Shown piece by piece: positions 11,101-22,023 of a stretch of DNA of 64,000 bases (within the stretch, counting starts at the first letter, position 1; every line of letters starts with the position of its first letter). A program made the translations under genes and the position numbers. The stretch spans positions 26,807,304 through 26,871,303 of the forward strand of contig CM060114.1 of assembly GCA_030522415.1 (NCBI GenBank), written 5' to 3'. Origin of the DNA: Channallabes apus (Eukaryota; Chordata; Actinopteri; Siluriformes; Clariidae). The notes beneath the pieces were generated by a model that saw only the letters and a program-made list of their open reading frames with translations, searched no databases and was not told the origin of the DNA.

Positions 11101-13827
11101 GCCCGTAAAAGGCCAGAGCAGCACGGAGTTGTGAATGACACAGGTTGGACAGGAAGTTAGGCTCTCAGCACCATTTCCCCTGGTCGATTTTATGACTCAG
11201 AACAGGAACATGAAAGCAGACTTCCTGTACTGTAGGTATAATTCCTAGATTTGACTTCATTGGCTCAAGAAATGTCCAACCTGAATAGCTTGATATATCC
11301 CTTTATACTCCGTTATCCTTTCTAATAACATTATATAATAGAGTGTGTAATAATGTGTTTCTTTAGCATTTCCAATGGGCATGAATTAATAAATGAATGA
11401 AGATTCTCGATTCGTGAGATGCACCGGATTCCATCCGGTTGCATTAGATCCATAATGTCCGTTCAGAGAGAGCGGAAGGGGAATAAGCTAATAATAACTA
11501 CTGTGGCGCAGAGGCTTCTGAGATGTCTGTTCGTCCTTTCAGGAACCTACTTTCACTCAGTGCAACTTCTCCTGCTGCAGCCTATATACAAGCACTACAG
11601 TAGGTCCAACATTCTGAACCACTTACGCCATCGATGTTATCTTCCTCAAGCATTGTCGGGTGGTCTAGCTGTTACTGCGACTGCCCTGAAGAATTCCAAG
11701 TCAGCTAATGAGTCATTGCATAGGGTGTCTGGAGACAGGAAGCACTTCCCTTACACTTCGCCTTCCTGCCTCTGTTCCCTCTGTTACACTTTTGGGGGGG
11801 GGGAAGGCGTTCCTTCTATTAGACCTTTATGATGTAACCGTCATAGTGGACGTCCAGCTGACTAATAAACCTACCAGCGTCCTTTAGGACAAATCAGTAC
11901 CTGGATATCTTTTGGTTTTCATAATCAAATATTTCAGAAACTTCAGAGGCAATCTATATACAGACAAAATATATGGATAGAAATTACACTTGACATCATT
12001 TCCAATAACAACATAAAGTAAGGTAATTAATAAATGCGCAACATTTACTGACATATTCTGTACTGTTACCCAAGATATCTTCAAAACGAACTTAAGTTAT
12101 AAACATAATCAGGATATTTATTAATCAACATCACAGTTATAATTGTTAATGTTTAGAATATATACCATATGCACAAAAATTAAAGCCATTAACATTAAAA
12201 CTATGTAGGTTTTGGGTTCCCCATGTGCCACCAGGGCAGCTCTGACTCCTTTGCTGGTGTGCTGTGGTGTCTGGCACCAGGATGTTGGCAGCGAATTCTT
12301 TGGATGGGTTTTAGGGTGGGACCTCCATGGATCAGACTTTGTTTGTTCGGAGCATCCAATGGGTGCTCAATCAGATTGGGATCTGGGAAATCAGAGGCCG
12401 TGGCCTGCTGTGATGAGCTGGGTGTTCTGGTGCCTTTCTGTTGTGTCCAGCATTGACTACATTTGGCAAGTTATGCTGCATTGACTTTTTTGTGAGTTTG
12501 TGATTGGACCAGACTGGCTGGCCATTAAGACCAAAAGGCTTCGGGAGAGCCTTGAGTGCCCATGATCCTATAACCAAATTACTGGTGTATATTTGGTGAT
12601 TAATATTATGGTTGATTGGTGTATACTGTACCGTACGCTACAAATAAGTCAGAACACGTTCAACGTCATTGAAAGGATTTACTAAAAGGCAAAGCTCTTG
12701 TCTGTGCCATGTCCTACGATCTTTAAATAAAGTGGAGATAAGCAAAGATGTGAACCACCGATACCCACACAGTCAACACAAAGAGAAATTTTCAAAACAG
12801 CCAGCTCTACAGTAGCTAACAGAGTTCACCTTTAATTTGTATCTTTCTTTTGATTTTTTTTTTAGGTCGCGATCAAGTCCATCCGTAAGGAGAAGATCAA
12901 AGACGAACAGGACATGGTTCACATCCGCCGAGAGATCGAGATCATGTCTTCCCTACGCCATCCACACATTATATCTATATACGAAGGTGAGTGATTATGC
13001 ATGTGATCATGTGTTCCCCAATCTGACGAGTCTGGAGATCAGGATGATTCATAGACATGCATACACATTTAGACATGCTGTGTCTTCCTGTTTGTTTTAC
13101 ATTGTTGAAATGTGGTAGTGTCTCCAGAACATACAGATTTTAGCCCACGCCCAGGGCAGACATAACAACTGAATCAATTATCTGAATGTTCTTCATGTGG
13201 GAAAAGAGACGAATGTAGATTCACATGACCTCGGTAAAGTCTTAATTCTGAGTATATCTCTGGGATTTCTGCTGAACATTTAATGGAAATGGTACTGCAG
13301 GCCAGTGGTCGAGTACACTAAAAGTGTGACTGTATGAGTGTGTGGGTATGTGCTGTGTCTTTGCATCCTGCACAAGGTCCTTTCCGGGGTTGTTTGCAGG
13401 ATAAAGCTCTTTCTGAAGATGACTAATACATTATGTACTGTAATAGTATATATACATTATAAATTGCCTATAACATACAGAATAGATAATGCATTACTGT
13501 ATGTTTCCACTTTGATCAGAAATGCTAAGGAAGCTTATCGGCAGAATGATCAGTAAGAAAAAAAAAAGAAATTAACTTACGAAAAATGTATTGACTCACG
13601 AGACATTAAAATAATAAAAACAAATAATAAGATCATAAATATTGTACTGTAAAATTAGAAGAGTGTGTGAAGGTGAAGGCATGTGTGTCATGTGTGAGCA
13701 GACGTGAGAGATGTGGTGTTACAGTGCTTGGTACACTCTGCAATTATACTGTCCCAGGACAAGACCCCATCACTCTACAGCCACTTTCACTACTCTTTCA
13801 CTCTCTCGCCCACGTGCATACCGATAT

Positions 13828-13858
<31 letters not shown>

Positions 13859-16800
13859 CACACACCTGTTAGCTCTGGCAGCTACTAAGCGGGGTGTCCA
13901 TGACTGATTCCAGAGGGGCTGGAGTGCTTCCATGCCGTCCTCTGGCACCTCAGCAGCATGGCTCTGTGCCATGACAGGAAGCAGAACTAAACCAGCTCAA
14001 ATCCAGCACTAAATCCATTAGTAAGAGCTGAAAGAAGACATAACCATTTATAAATGATAAAGACTCCAACCAGCACATTCATTCACGCTTCCCGTCTCCA
14101 TGTCTGGTATTCAGGCCATTTTAATTGCCTTAGAAAGAAATCCCACGATAAGTACCCATATAGAATGGAACCAGTATAATCACAATGCGTCTTATTCCCC
14201 CCCCCCCCCCCCTCCGTCTGTCTGCACAGTGTTCGAGAATAAGGACAAGATTGTCATCGTAATGGAGTACGCCAGTAAAGGCGAGCTGTACGACTACATC
14301 AGCGAGCGGCGTAAGCTCAGCGAGAGAGAGACGAGACACTTCTTCAGGCAGATTGTCTCAGCTGTACATCACTGTCACAAGGTGAGAGGTTCGATTCTGA
14401 CAGGAACTGTTCCGCTGTCGCTCCACATTCACATAACGTACGTGTTAAATGAGAAAGTTTCAGGAAACCCATTCATCTAAAGCAGTCATTTTGAGTTTAT
14501 CCCAAAATAACATTATGTCCAAATTGAAAAAAAAGGCATCAGGACAAAAAAGTTTTGTGGTTTCTCAATAACATGCTAAATAAATCAAATGTTCTTTGTC
14601 TCATACACAGTATGATAAGAAGCGAAATGCTCATGCTTTCAGTATGACCTAAGAGACATAAGAGAATTTACAAATTAGAAATATAGAGACATATGTAAAT
14701 AAACTTTAGCTGTAAAGGACTTTAAAATTTAAAATTTAAAATTGGAGGCAGGTTTTTTTTGGTTTTATTATCTAAAGAGAAAATAATAGAGAGAGTGGTG
14801 AAGGAACATCTGCGAAGATAAGCTCTGTTTATAAGTACCTTACTTATTAATACTTTATTATTATCTGGTGAGTTCTGTGGGTGTGGAACTCCGACAATCA
14901 TCGTGCACAAGTTGCCGAATGATATCTAAATTTTCCAGAGGGTGAGCTCGTTGAAGGTCTTCCTGATGTCTCGTCGTCTTCCAGTGATGTTCTTCTACTT
15001 TTGTTCCACTCAAAACACCTCAAACAACTCATTGCAGCATCGATGAAAATTCGCTCTACCGTGTCAGATGTCTCTAACATCTGTGGCAGATTCACTCAGT
15101 TTCACGCCTAATTTCATTGGCTCTCTTTGTTGTCTTTCTGTCCATGATGAAATCGCAGACGTGGTAAAGCATGTGGTCAGAATAGCACCAGTTGCACAGC
15201 TCCCGTATACAGGACAATGTCTTTTGGCACACTGACTTATAAGAGTTGGTGCTCCCTGTGACTGTACGTTCAGCCTTGTACTGGCTGTTTGCCAAAACTA
15301 GTCTCCAAACTTTTTGATACCATCTCGCATATATGTTGTAATGGGAATAACCTAATATTGGGTATTTTTAGGGATTTTCCTTAGCGTTCAATTCATATAA
15401 ATGAATAAAAAGTAAGGTTGTTATACTTTCAAATATAATCACTTCTAAATTTCTATCATATAAGAAAAATTTAGCATATTGGGACCTGCTGTTTATGGTG
15501 CCTGATACCATTTTTTTAAAAATATATATATTTACCTGAAAGTCTTTTTTTTTTTTATTTCCTGAAATGTCTTGCTCACATCAAGGCTTGTAGGCAAGAA
15601 TGATAAAAATATATCGTATTTGTTTCAAGTTTATGTGCTGAGAAATTATATTTGCAACTGAAAGATGACTAATGCTAACCGCTAGCTACTTGTGTATGCC
15701 CGGCTAGAAGAAAATATAACAACCAATTTGAGACAAACAGCAGAATCACTTAATGCCAGCTTTAAAATTATTTTTACAGTAAATATGCTTTTCTGTTTTC
15801 TGATTTTATGGCTCATACAGTTTACTTAGCTACATAACAATAACTAGCATAAAAGACTCCAGTCAAGTTTCCTAAGTCAATGAAAGTGTAAACCGCGCTC
15901 AAACAGTCAATTCCAGATTATCCATCACATCATGACCAACTTAATGTGAAATAACACCGTTATTAATTATAAATGCAAATCTTTAATATAATTATAAAAT
16001 CAATGCTACACTGTACGAGGACCGTTCAAGTCAACCCAGAACTTTTGATTGTGCAGAATACCAGAAAACTACCTTTATTTCTCTATATAATCCCCTGCTA
16101 CGCTAATGCGTAGCAGGCGATTATCTCTGTGTTTCACTGGTGCTACGATACCATCAAGGTAGAAAGTATTCTCAATACAGAGCGATGAACAGACTGCATG
16201 CTTCAGGTCTGAAAAGCTGGCCTGCCAAGAACTCCTTTAATGGCCCAAACATGTGGAAAAGGCTTGGCGTGAGGTCAGGACTGTATGGGAGATTGTAGGA
16301 ATAACTCCACTGGTTGTCTGTACAGTTCCCACAGGCAAATGCATCTCTCCCACAAGTTGGCAACAAGTTATCTGTTGATTTTCAAGAATTGGGTGTTCCA
16401 CTCATGTGAATGTTCACAAAATTGACTGTATTGGGCCCCAAGTCACCTTGGCCGGGATCATGGATGTCAAAAATGGACACATAGACGTCTTTAAAATGTT
16501 CTAATGTTTACATTTACATTTCATCACAAGTCCCATTTGATTTGACATAAAATGTCACATAAAGTCTCGTATCACTTACTGTCTCTCCTACTCTTCATCT
16601 AAAACAGCTATTACATTCCTGTTTATGTGGCAAATGTGCACATGTTTCCACCTTATAGCTCAGATTTTCAAAAGCATTTTATACCACTGTATTTACATTC
16701 TCTTTATTCTCACACCTACATCTATGTACACATAGCTGTTATCAAGCGGCTCCTCAAACTTGTGAAGGAGGTTTATATTCCCATAAACACTGCTTAAATC

Positions 16801-18928
16801 ACTAAACTAAAAGGAACAGCACAGAGATCACAGACGCTAATGTTTAGATTTGGTCAAAAAAGTTTAGCATCTGGTCAGGACAGGTTAGGGGTGGGCTAGC
16901 ACATCTGGCTGCTGATGTCATCCTCTGCTCAGCTGGGGGATTCCAGGCACCACCCTGCTGACCACAGCAGTACACCCAGGCAGGCCAGCATGACAGAGGA
17001 GAGGTCAGGACACAGCACAGGAAGTGCAGGGCAGGACACATATCCTCTAGTATATGTGCGGACATGTGGAAAAAGCCGTGTGTGGGTGTGTTTAAGCATG
17101 ACAACTTGAGTTTAGATAGTGAAAGGATTTAAACACAGAAGAAATAGATTACTTCAAAGCCAGATATGATTGTCTATTAGAGACACACCTGCTAAGAGAC
17201 TTATAAATGTGAGTCAGGTCATAATTGGCTAATTGTTTTTTAGGATTGAATAGAAATCTCATGATGCTGTTATTATGTTTCAGAAAGGAGTCGTGCACCG
17301 GGATCTAAAACTGGAAAATGTGCTGCTAGATGACAATTACAATATAAAGGTAAAGCCTGCAACAGTTGTCCAGTTTTGTCCATGTAGTTACTTTAAACTC
17401 TGTTTGTGATAAAGAGAGAGAGAGAGAGAGAGAGTGATCTGAAACATCTGTACATCTCTTCTGTTTCTTTTTCCAGATTGCAGATTTTGGGTTGTCCAAC
17501 CTTTACCACAAAGACAAGCTTCTGCAGACCTTCTGCGGCAGTCCTCTCTACGCCTCGCCTGAAATTGTAAACGGAAGGCCATATCGAGGACCAGAGGTGA
17601 GCCATGGACATTAACACATTTTGTACAACTCAATGCAATAACTACGTATAAACACATATATTTTCTGTATTCAAGTACATATTTCACATATCTGTACTTT
17701 ACTTGAGTAGTTTGATTAGTCAGTACTATTTTTTTTTCTTTACTTTTACTGTACTACATCCCACAACATATATTGGTACTTTTACTTGACTAAATGCATG
17801 GCATTGCGTTACTTAACCACAGTAGTGTGTATCATTTGAACCAGGGATATCCTTCTGAAAATGAAGTGGAGACAGCAATGGAAACACATAGCACAGTCAT
17901 AGCCAGGAAGCACAGCGAGAGAGAGACTCTTACTATGACTGAAAGGCTATAGTGAGCAAATACAAGCGCAGTACTTTTAACACTTTTACTCAAGTAGAGG
18001 ACTTTTTTGTGTGCTTTATCCTTTGCTGGAAATAATAGTGCTCAGGAATAGAGTGTCCAAATGCAAGGCAATAATACATAGCATGTCGCATTTTTAGCTA
18101 TACAGGACGGCAGAACAGTGCCGGATGGACAAACCAGGGCAAATATCTTTCGAACCGTTATCAGTGAACCAGTCAGGCATTTAGGTAAAACGAAAAATAC
18201 AAAGTGTTGCAGTAATGCATCAAGTAAAGCAAAGTTTGTTTAAGCATAAGTGGTGTTTGCTTAAAGATAATGAGTGCCTTTTAAATTTCACTTCACCACT
18301 ATGGTTCCAGGTCAATAATACTGTATAGACCACAAATATTTCCCCTAAGCCAGAGCCTGTGAGATTTAAAACCGAACAATGGACTGAATTTTCTAATCGG
18401 AACATGAAAATGAGCACAAAAGAAAGATAAGACCCTGGAGGCATATCAACACCTAATCAGACATACTTTACTGCTCATTACCACTAAAGATAAGAGGCTA
18501 GGGGGAAAAAAAACTATAATTTTTTTCCTTGATGACAAGCCAGAGAAGGTACATAACATACAAAAATACACACGCACCAATGCACTCGCATGCCACAAGG
18601 CTAAATTTGTTACACGGTAAGGACAAAGGTTCATCCAAGGACCCAGTCAGCCATTTGGATTGTAATATGTTAGACAATCAGTGTGTTTGCCAGCTGGAAT
18701 GTGGACTAATTTCAGAACTATTTACAGAATTCATTGGTAATGTGGCACCCAAACACAATCACTGTGTCCTGTCAGCAAGCAGCTAAAATAGAAAAGGTGT
18801 CCATATATCATATAAATTATTTCTGATGCATAAAAACATTTATATTGATATTGAGAGCGATGCATACAGTAGATATAGATATAGAAAAAATGTAAAGTGC
18901 TACACTCTATTGCTCACCCTCTCTCTCT

Positions 18929-18959
<31 letters not shown>

Positions 18960-21900
18960 CACATTCCTCCGCTGGCCCCGTAGTGATTCTTTCATAACAA
19001 TTTTCCGGCTCGATGGGAAAGGCTCCACACTTCTTTCTTGTGCCAGCAATCACAGAAGTCCTCTCATCTCCTGTGGGTCAGACAGGTCAGCAATCATGGG
19101 AGTGGACTTTCCTCTTCTCTAATCAGCTATTGTACATTGACTGATTGCTAAAATTCTTCAGTCTAATCGCGATCAGTCGGGAGCAGACAACAAGTGCGAA
19201 GTTCCCGCATAGAGAGGAAAAACATTGCCTTGATTTATGTGTCTCTGGAGCTCAAGAACAATGATGTTTTTGTTTAAGGCTTATGAGGAGACGTGATGTT
19301 AATTAGGTTAGATAAGGAAATGTACCGTACAAAGATAATATACAGTATACTGTACAATGGCTCGGCTTCAGGTTTCAGGCTTATGGACCAAACAGCAGAC
19401 TCAGGTCTATGCCTGTGCCAGCGGCTACTACTGTTATCACTTGATTTGTGATATACAGGCTAGATACTAAACTTCTTACTCGCTTCATTTGAATTTTTGC
19501 AAAGGAACCTAACTGCACACTCAAAAGAAGCGCAGTTCTAACTTAGTGCTTAAGGCATTGGCCTACTGATTAAAAATCAGGGAGTTTAAACCCCAGCACT
19601 GCCAAGCTGCCACTGCTAGGCTGCTGAGAAAAACCCTCAGCCCTCAACTGCTCATTTGTATACAGTAAATGAGATAAATACGAGTTGCTCTGGTTAGTGG
19701 GTCTGCCAATGCTGTATATGGAAATGATCTCTGCTGCTTCCTGCCAAAAATTTAATGAGAGGACAAAGATTACGGAACATGAAACCATGGTTGTGTGGTT
19801 TTCTTTTACTTTTGCAAAAGTCAAACAGTCAGTACTTTTACATGCACAGTTAAGTTGAGCTATGGTTATGGCCCGGCTAGGCCATTGAATTGGACTACAG
19901 TCCGTGTTCCAGTAGACAAGCACGGCAGGGGAATCGATTTATTGACCGAAGTAAGTCTGACTCGGCTGTAATACAGTAAGTGGCAATATGCCCCCTTTTC
20001 AGCTTGTTGGTTTTTTATTCTCAGATCAACCTTTTACATCACAGATCAAATCAATCGCAGTACATTTTGTACATGGTACAGTTTACGTTCAAAAAGTAGC
20101 TTGACTCCCACTCATATTATCCAGGTGTGCTAGTTCACCTTTGAGATGTTTGATGTAGTATGATTTCAGTCGGAAGGACTGAAAGGAAAGGTGTACAGGA
20201 CAGTGGTAAGACCAGCGATGCTCTATGGCTTAGAGACAGTGGCACTGAAGAAAAGACAGGAGGCAGAGTTGGAGGTAGCAGAGCTCCTTGGGAGTGACAA
20301 GGATGGATAGGATCAAGAATGAGTTCATCAGAGGGACAACCCATGTTGGATGTTTTGGAGATAAAGTCAGAGAGGCCAGATTGAGGTGGTTTGGACATGT
20401 TCAGAGGAGAGATGGTGAATATATCGGTAGAAGGATGCTGAGGTTGGAAATGTCCAGTGAGAGAGGACATGAAGTTAGTTGGTGTGAGAGAAGAGGATGC
20501 AGAGGATAGGGATAGATGGAGGCAGATGATTCGCTGTGGCGACCCCTGAAGGGGGACAGCCGAAAGATAAAGAAGAAGAAGAAGATTTCAGTCGGACTAA
20601 CATGTTTACATTTATTTCAATAGTCCGGTTTATGACAGACTAACACAATTAGTTGGACTAACACAAGGCCATATACACACATTGATTGAATGGGAACTAC
20701 TAATGGCAGCTATTGTTCCATCCGCACCATACTTTTAACCCACTTATTATCCTACGTATGGGTTTTGACCAATATCCCTCTGTACTGGCAGGTCGATAGC
20801 TGGGCTCTTGGTGTGTTGCTGTACACTCTGGTGTATGGCACAATGCCTTTCGATGGAGGTGATCACAAAAGACTCATACGCCAAATCAGCAAAGGGGAGT
20901 ACAGGGAACCTCCGCAGTCATCAGGTACATGTGTGATCTCTACTGTATATTATAAACACTGGTACACATCAATGTACTTCCATCAATGACTTCAAATTCT
21001 TTGTCTGTACTACCAGATGCTCGTGGTCTGATTCGTTGGATGCTGATGGTAAACCCAGATCGCCGGGCCACTGTAGAGGACATCGCCAACCACTGGTGGG
21101 TCAACTGGGGCTGGAAGACCAGTGTATGTGACTGCCAGACTCAGCGAGAAAACAGCTCACCTATGCTAGCTCGCTTTATTGACTGGCAGAGTCGCACTGA
21201 GACTCAGCCAAGCAAACTGACCTGCAACGAGTCAGGTGCCAACACCACTGGCACCATTTCAACCCGCCGACTCAGGAGATCCTCAAAGGAAAATGAGGGT
21301 GGCATTAGGGCGGTTCTCGAGGAGAAGCCAGCCGTTAAGAGGCCCAAAAGTATCCTAAAAACTCGGTCGAGCACCGGAGATCAGCGTTCCCAAAGTTTGT
21401 GCGAAGCTGAGTTGCGGCGCTCCATCTGCTACAGAGATGTTGAACCCACCTCGAGTCCTGAGAGGGAGGAAGCAGCAGGTGGCTCACCAGCCAAAATGAT
21501 GCCCTCTCTTCCTATGAAAGGCATCCTGAAAAACAACCATCAGCGCGAATCTGGCTACTATTCCTCTCCAGAGGGTAGCGAGTCCTCCGAGTTGCTAGGA
21601 ACCACCGTGGCTCCACCTCCCAATGGCTCACCTCCTAAAAGGGCACCTGGGAGGAAGGGCATATTGAAGAGGAACGGGAAATACTCGTCTCACATGGTAC
21701 CCACGTTGGACTCAAACCTCCCACAGAGTCAGAGTCGACCCTCAGCCATTGTTAGGGAGGAGATAGGGATGGCGAGTATGGCGATGGACTGGCCACCTGC
21801 TTCTCCTAAACCCAATATCAGGGGCAGCCTCTCAGCTGAGGATCTACTGCAGATGGCAGGATTTAGGGGACTGCAAACAGCATCGCCCCTCCCTGGTTTA

Positions 21901-22023
21901 AAGAGCACACGCAGCCCACCGGGATCTCCTGGGGACAACGGCAGCTTCTCCTTACTAGGGGATCTGGATGATGTGACTCAGGTGTATCAGCAGGCCCTGA
22001 ACATTAGCAACCGTCTCAGTTAG
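7864..22023 (+). CDS. nuak1: NUAK1 (ARK5) AMPK-related serine/threonine kinase, spliced over 7 coding exons
   Basis: Joining 7864-8085, 12866-12986, 14230-14381, 17284-17349, 17477-17596, 20792-20924 and 21017-22023 gives 1821 nt: 606 residues plus a TAG stop, with GT..AG at every junction. The kinase domain spans about residues 49-300: glycine loop GRGTYGKV 56-63, catalytic Lys78, helix-C Glu97, HRDLKLEN 170-177, DFG 190-192, ASPE 213-216. Thr205 in the activation loop (LQTFCGSP) is the expected LKB1 site. The tail carries one SILK (383-386) and two GILK (440-443, 486-489) motifs, known PP1-beta docking sites, and ESGYYSSPE (449-457), matching the beta-TrCP phosphodegron of NUAK1. The C-terminus [18 protein letters not shown] is NUAK1-like rather than NUAK2-like. 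NUAKs act downstream of LKB1 on myosin phosphatase, adhesion and axon branching. Human NUAK1 is about 661 residues, so the tail is somewhat shorter. Whether this is teleost paralogue a or b is undecided. Confidence 0.96.
8178..8436 (+). mobile_element. tRNA-derived SINE in nuak1 intron 1
   Basis: From tcttgcacctccagggtccg to gagtgagtgag, only about 90 bp after exon 1. The 5' head is truncated. At 8348 a CAGTA lies inside the family phrase agggtgtaccccacc. Confidence 0.8.
8497..8895 (+). mobile_element. Tc1-like non-autonomous relic in nuak1 intron 1
   Basis: The ends gatatggccaaaaatttg (left) and caaaaacctttggccatata (right) form inverted repeats of the TATGGCCAAA type common in fish. Interior phrases such as tggaaagcctttccagaaga match the transposase end of that family. 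It contains two TAC[AT]GTA words. Confidence 0.7.
8900..12180 (+). other. nuak1: Largely unique part of nuak1 intron 1
   Basis: About 3.3 kb of intron with few recognisable transposons, unusual for this window. It includes a stretch of higher G+C (about 9830-10830) and the hairpin at 10848. It is the best place to look for intronic enhancers, but no specific site is claimed. Confidence 0.4.
10848..10906. repeat. 22-bp inverted repeat (hairpin) in nuak1 intron 1
   Basis: Arm gctttcactataattaaggt-ca at 10848-10869 and its inverse at 10885-10906 match with one mismatch around a 15-base loop. It could form a stem-loop in RNA or a cruciform. It is not obviously part of a known element. Confidence 0.75.
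12187..12628. mobile_element. Degraded DNA-transposon-type repeat in nuak1 intron 1
   Basis: A dispersed fish repeat ending in gttgattggtgtata, a decayed form of the terminal motif ggctgatcggtgtata. The interior (caccaggatgttggcagc to gggtgttctggtgcctttct) recurs inverted at 46215-46585. No intact reading frame remains; the exact family is not assigned. Confidence 0.6.
12866..12986 (+). CDS. nuak1: nuak1 coding exon 2
   Basis: 121 nt after a T-rich acceptor (ttttttttag). It encodes [15 protein letters not shown] and the helix-C segment [16 protein letters not shown], with catalytic Lys78 and Glu97. It ends one base into a codon before gtgagt. Confidence 0.96.
12987..14229 (+). other. nuak1: nuak1 intron 2
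   Basis: Contains a CA microsatellite, four TAC[AT]GTA-type words in its first half and a C homopolymer just before the exon 3 acceptor. No transposon was recognised. Confidence 0.5.
13828..13853. repeat. CA microsatellite, nuak1 intron 2
   Basis: About 13 AC units. Confidence 0.9.
14230..14381 (+). CDS. nuak1: nuak1 coding exon 3
   Basis: 152 nt encoding [20 protein letters not shown] through [14 protein letters not shown] (hinge and helix E of the kinase). The acceptor tgtctgcacag follows a run of about 18 C residues. The donor is gtgaga, phase 0. Confidence 0.96.
14830..15335 (-). mobile_element. Mariner-like relic in nuak1 intron 3
   Basis: Related to the copy at 25937: both carry ttaatactttattattatctgg, the region around ctcgttgaa..ctcgtcgtctt, and cagttgcacagctcc in the same order. 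The right end agtctccaaactttttgatacc is a decayed terminal repeat. The coding remnant on the - strand is the mariner N-terminus. Confidence 0.65.
16015..16430 (-). mobile_element. Mariner-like C-terminal relic in nuak1 intron 3
   Basis: The - strand encodes [20 protein letters not shown], the mariner catalytic C-terminal signature (YSPDL, then FGPLKEFL). The gttcaagtcaacccagaactt end matches copies at 37612 and 63107. Non-autonomous and broken. Confidence 0.7.
17284..17349 (+). CDS. nuak1: nuak1 coding exon 4 (catalytic loop)
   Basis: A 66-nt exon, too short to show as an open frame alone, encoding [18 protein letters not shown] and onward. It holds the catalytic HRD motif. Acceptor tttcag, donor gtaaag, phase 0 at both ends. 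Confidence 0.96.
17412..17434. repeat. GA microsatellite, nuak1 intron 4
   Basis: About 11 AG units inside the 127-bp intron, about 40 bases before the acceptor; purine-rich just upstream of the pyrimidine tract. Confidence 0.9.
17477..17596 (+). CDS. nuak1: nuak1 coding exon 5 (activation loop)
   Basis: 120 nt, phase 0 at both ends, encoding [19 protein letters not shown] and then [10 protein letters not shown] through GRPYRGPE. It contains the DFG motif and the Thr205 LKB1 target. Acceptor ttttccag, donor gtgagc. Intron 4 before it is only 127 bp and contains a GA microsatellite. Confidence 0.96.
17640..18010. mobile_element. hAT-like non-autonomous relic in nuak1 intron 5
   Basis: Both ends carry ctttacttgagtag or acttttactcaagtaga phrases, the same termini as the hAT element at 33082. 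No target duplication was confirmed. Confidence 0.5.
18011..19547 (+). other. nuak1: Part of nuak1 intron 5
   Basis: Non-coding; a CA repeat at 18932 and a back-to-back TACAGTATACTGTA at 19341. Nothing else recognised. Confidence 0.45.
18932..18959. repeat. CA microsatellite, nuak1 intron 5
   Basis: About 14 AC units preceded by a short CT run. Confidence 0.9.
19548..19725 (+). mobile_element. Second tRNA-derived SINE family (core with gctctgg tail)
   Basis: Reads gcttaaggcattggcctact, then gtttaaaccccagcactgcc and ctcaactgctcatttgtata, then gagttgctctggttagtggg and ctgccaatgctg. This is the order of a widespread fish SINE whose 3' part is normally aagtcgctctggataagg. A CAGTA interrupts the phrase tgtataaatgag at 19661. 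Confidence 0.7.
20157..20588 (+). mobile_element. LINE 3' fragment in nuak1 intron 5
   Basis: The + strand encodes [18 protein letters not shown], then after a frame break [20 protein letters not shown]. It ends tgtggcgacccctgaagggg and an agaagaagaag tail, the typical 3' end of this LINE. It has lost a segment of the GRPKRR region present at 1920. It ends about 210 bp before exon 6. Confidence 0.85.
20792..20924 (+). CDS. nuak1: nuak1 coding exon 6
   Basis: 133 nt encoding [18 protein letters not shown] and onward to [10 protein letters not shown] (kinase C-lobe). Acceptor tactggcag, donor gtacat, ending one base into the Asp272 codon. A LINE 3' fragment ends about 210 bp upstream in intron 5. 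Confidence 0.96.
21017..22023 (+). CDS. nuak1: nuak1 coding exon 7 (end of kinase domain and regulatory tail)
   Basis: A long last exon of 1007 nt from Asp272 to the TAG stop. It completes the kinase domain ([26 protein letters not shown]) and encodes the low-complexity Ser/Pro-rich tail with the SILK/GILK docking motifs, the ESGYYSSPE degron and the conserved C-terminal helix. Intron 6 before it is only 92 bp. Confidence 0.96.

Noticed and set aside
11419..11832. 137-codon open frame in nuak1 intron 1
   Set aside because: No recognisable domains, low-complexity composition, antisense of nothing known, ending in a G homopolymer; best explained as chance in a higher-G+C stretch.
20690..20791. 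Extension of the exon 6 frame upstream to an ATG at 20690
   Set aside because: This is intron sequence; homology to NUAK1 begins exactly at the VDSWALG codon after tactggcag.
7864..22023. Assignment of the kinase to NUAK2
   Set aside because: [18 protein letters not shown], the CDC after the kinase domain and the DDVTQVY C-terminus match NUAK1 better than NUAK2 as I recall both families.
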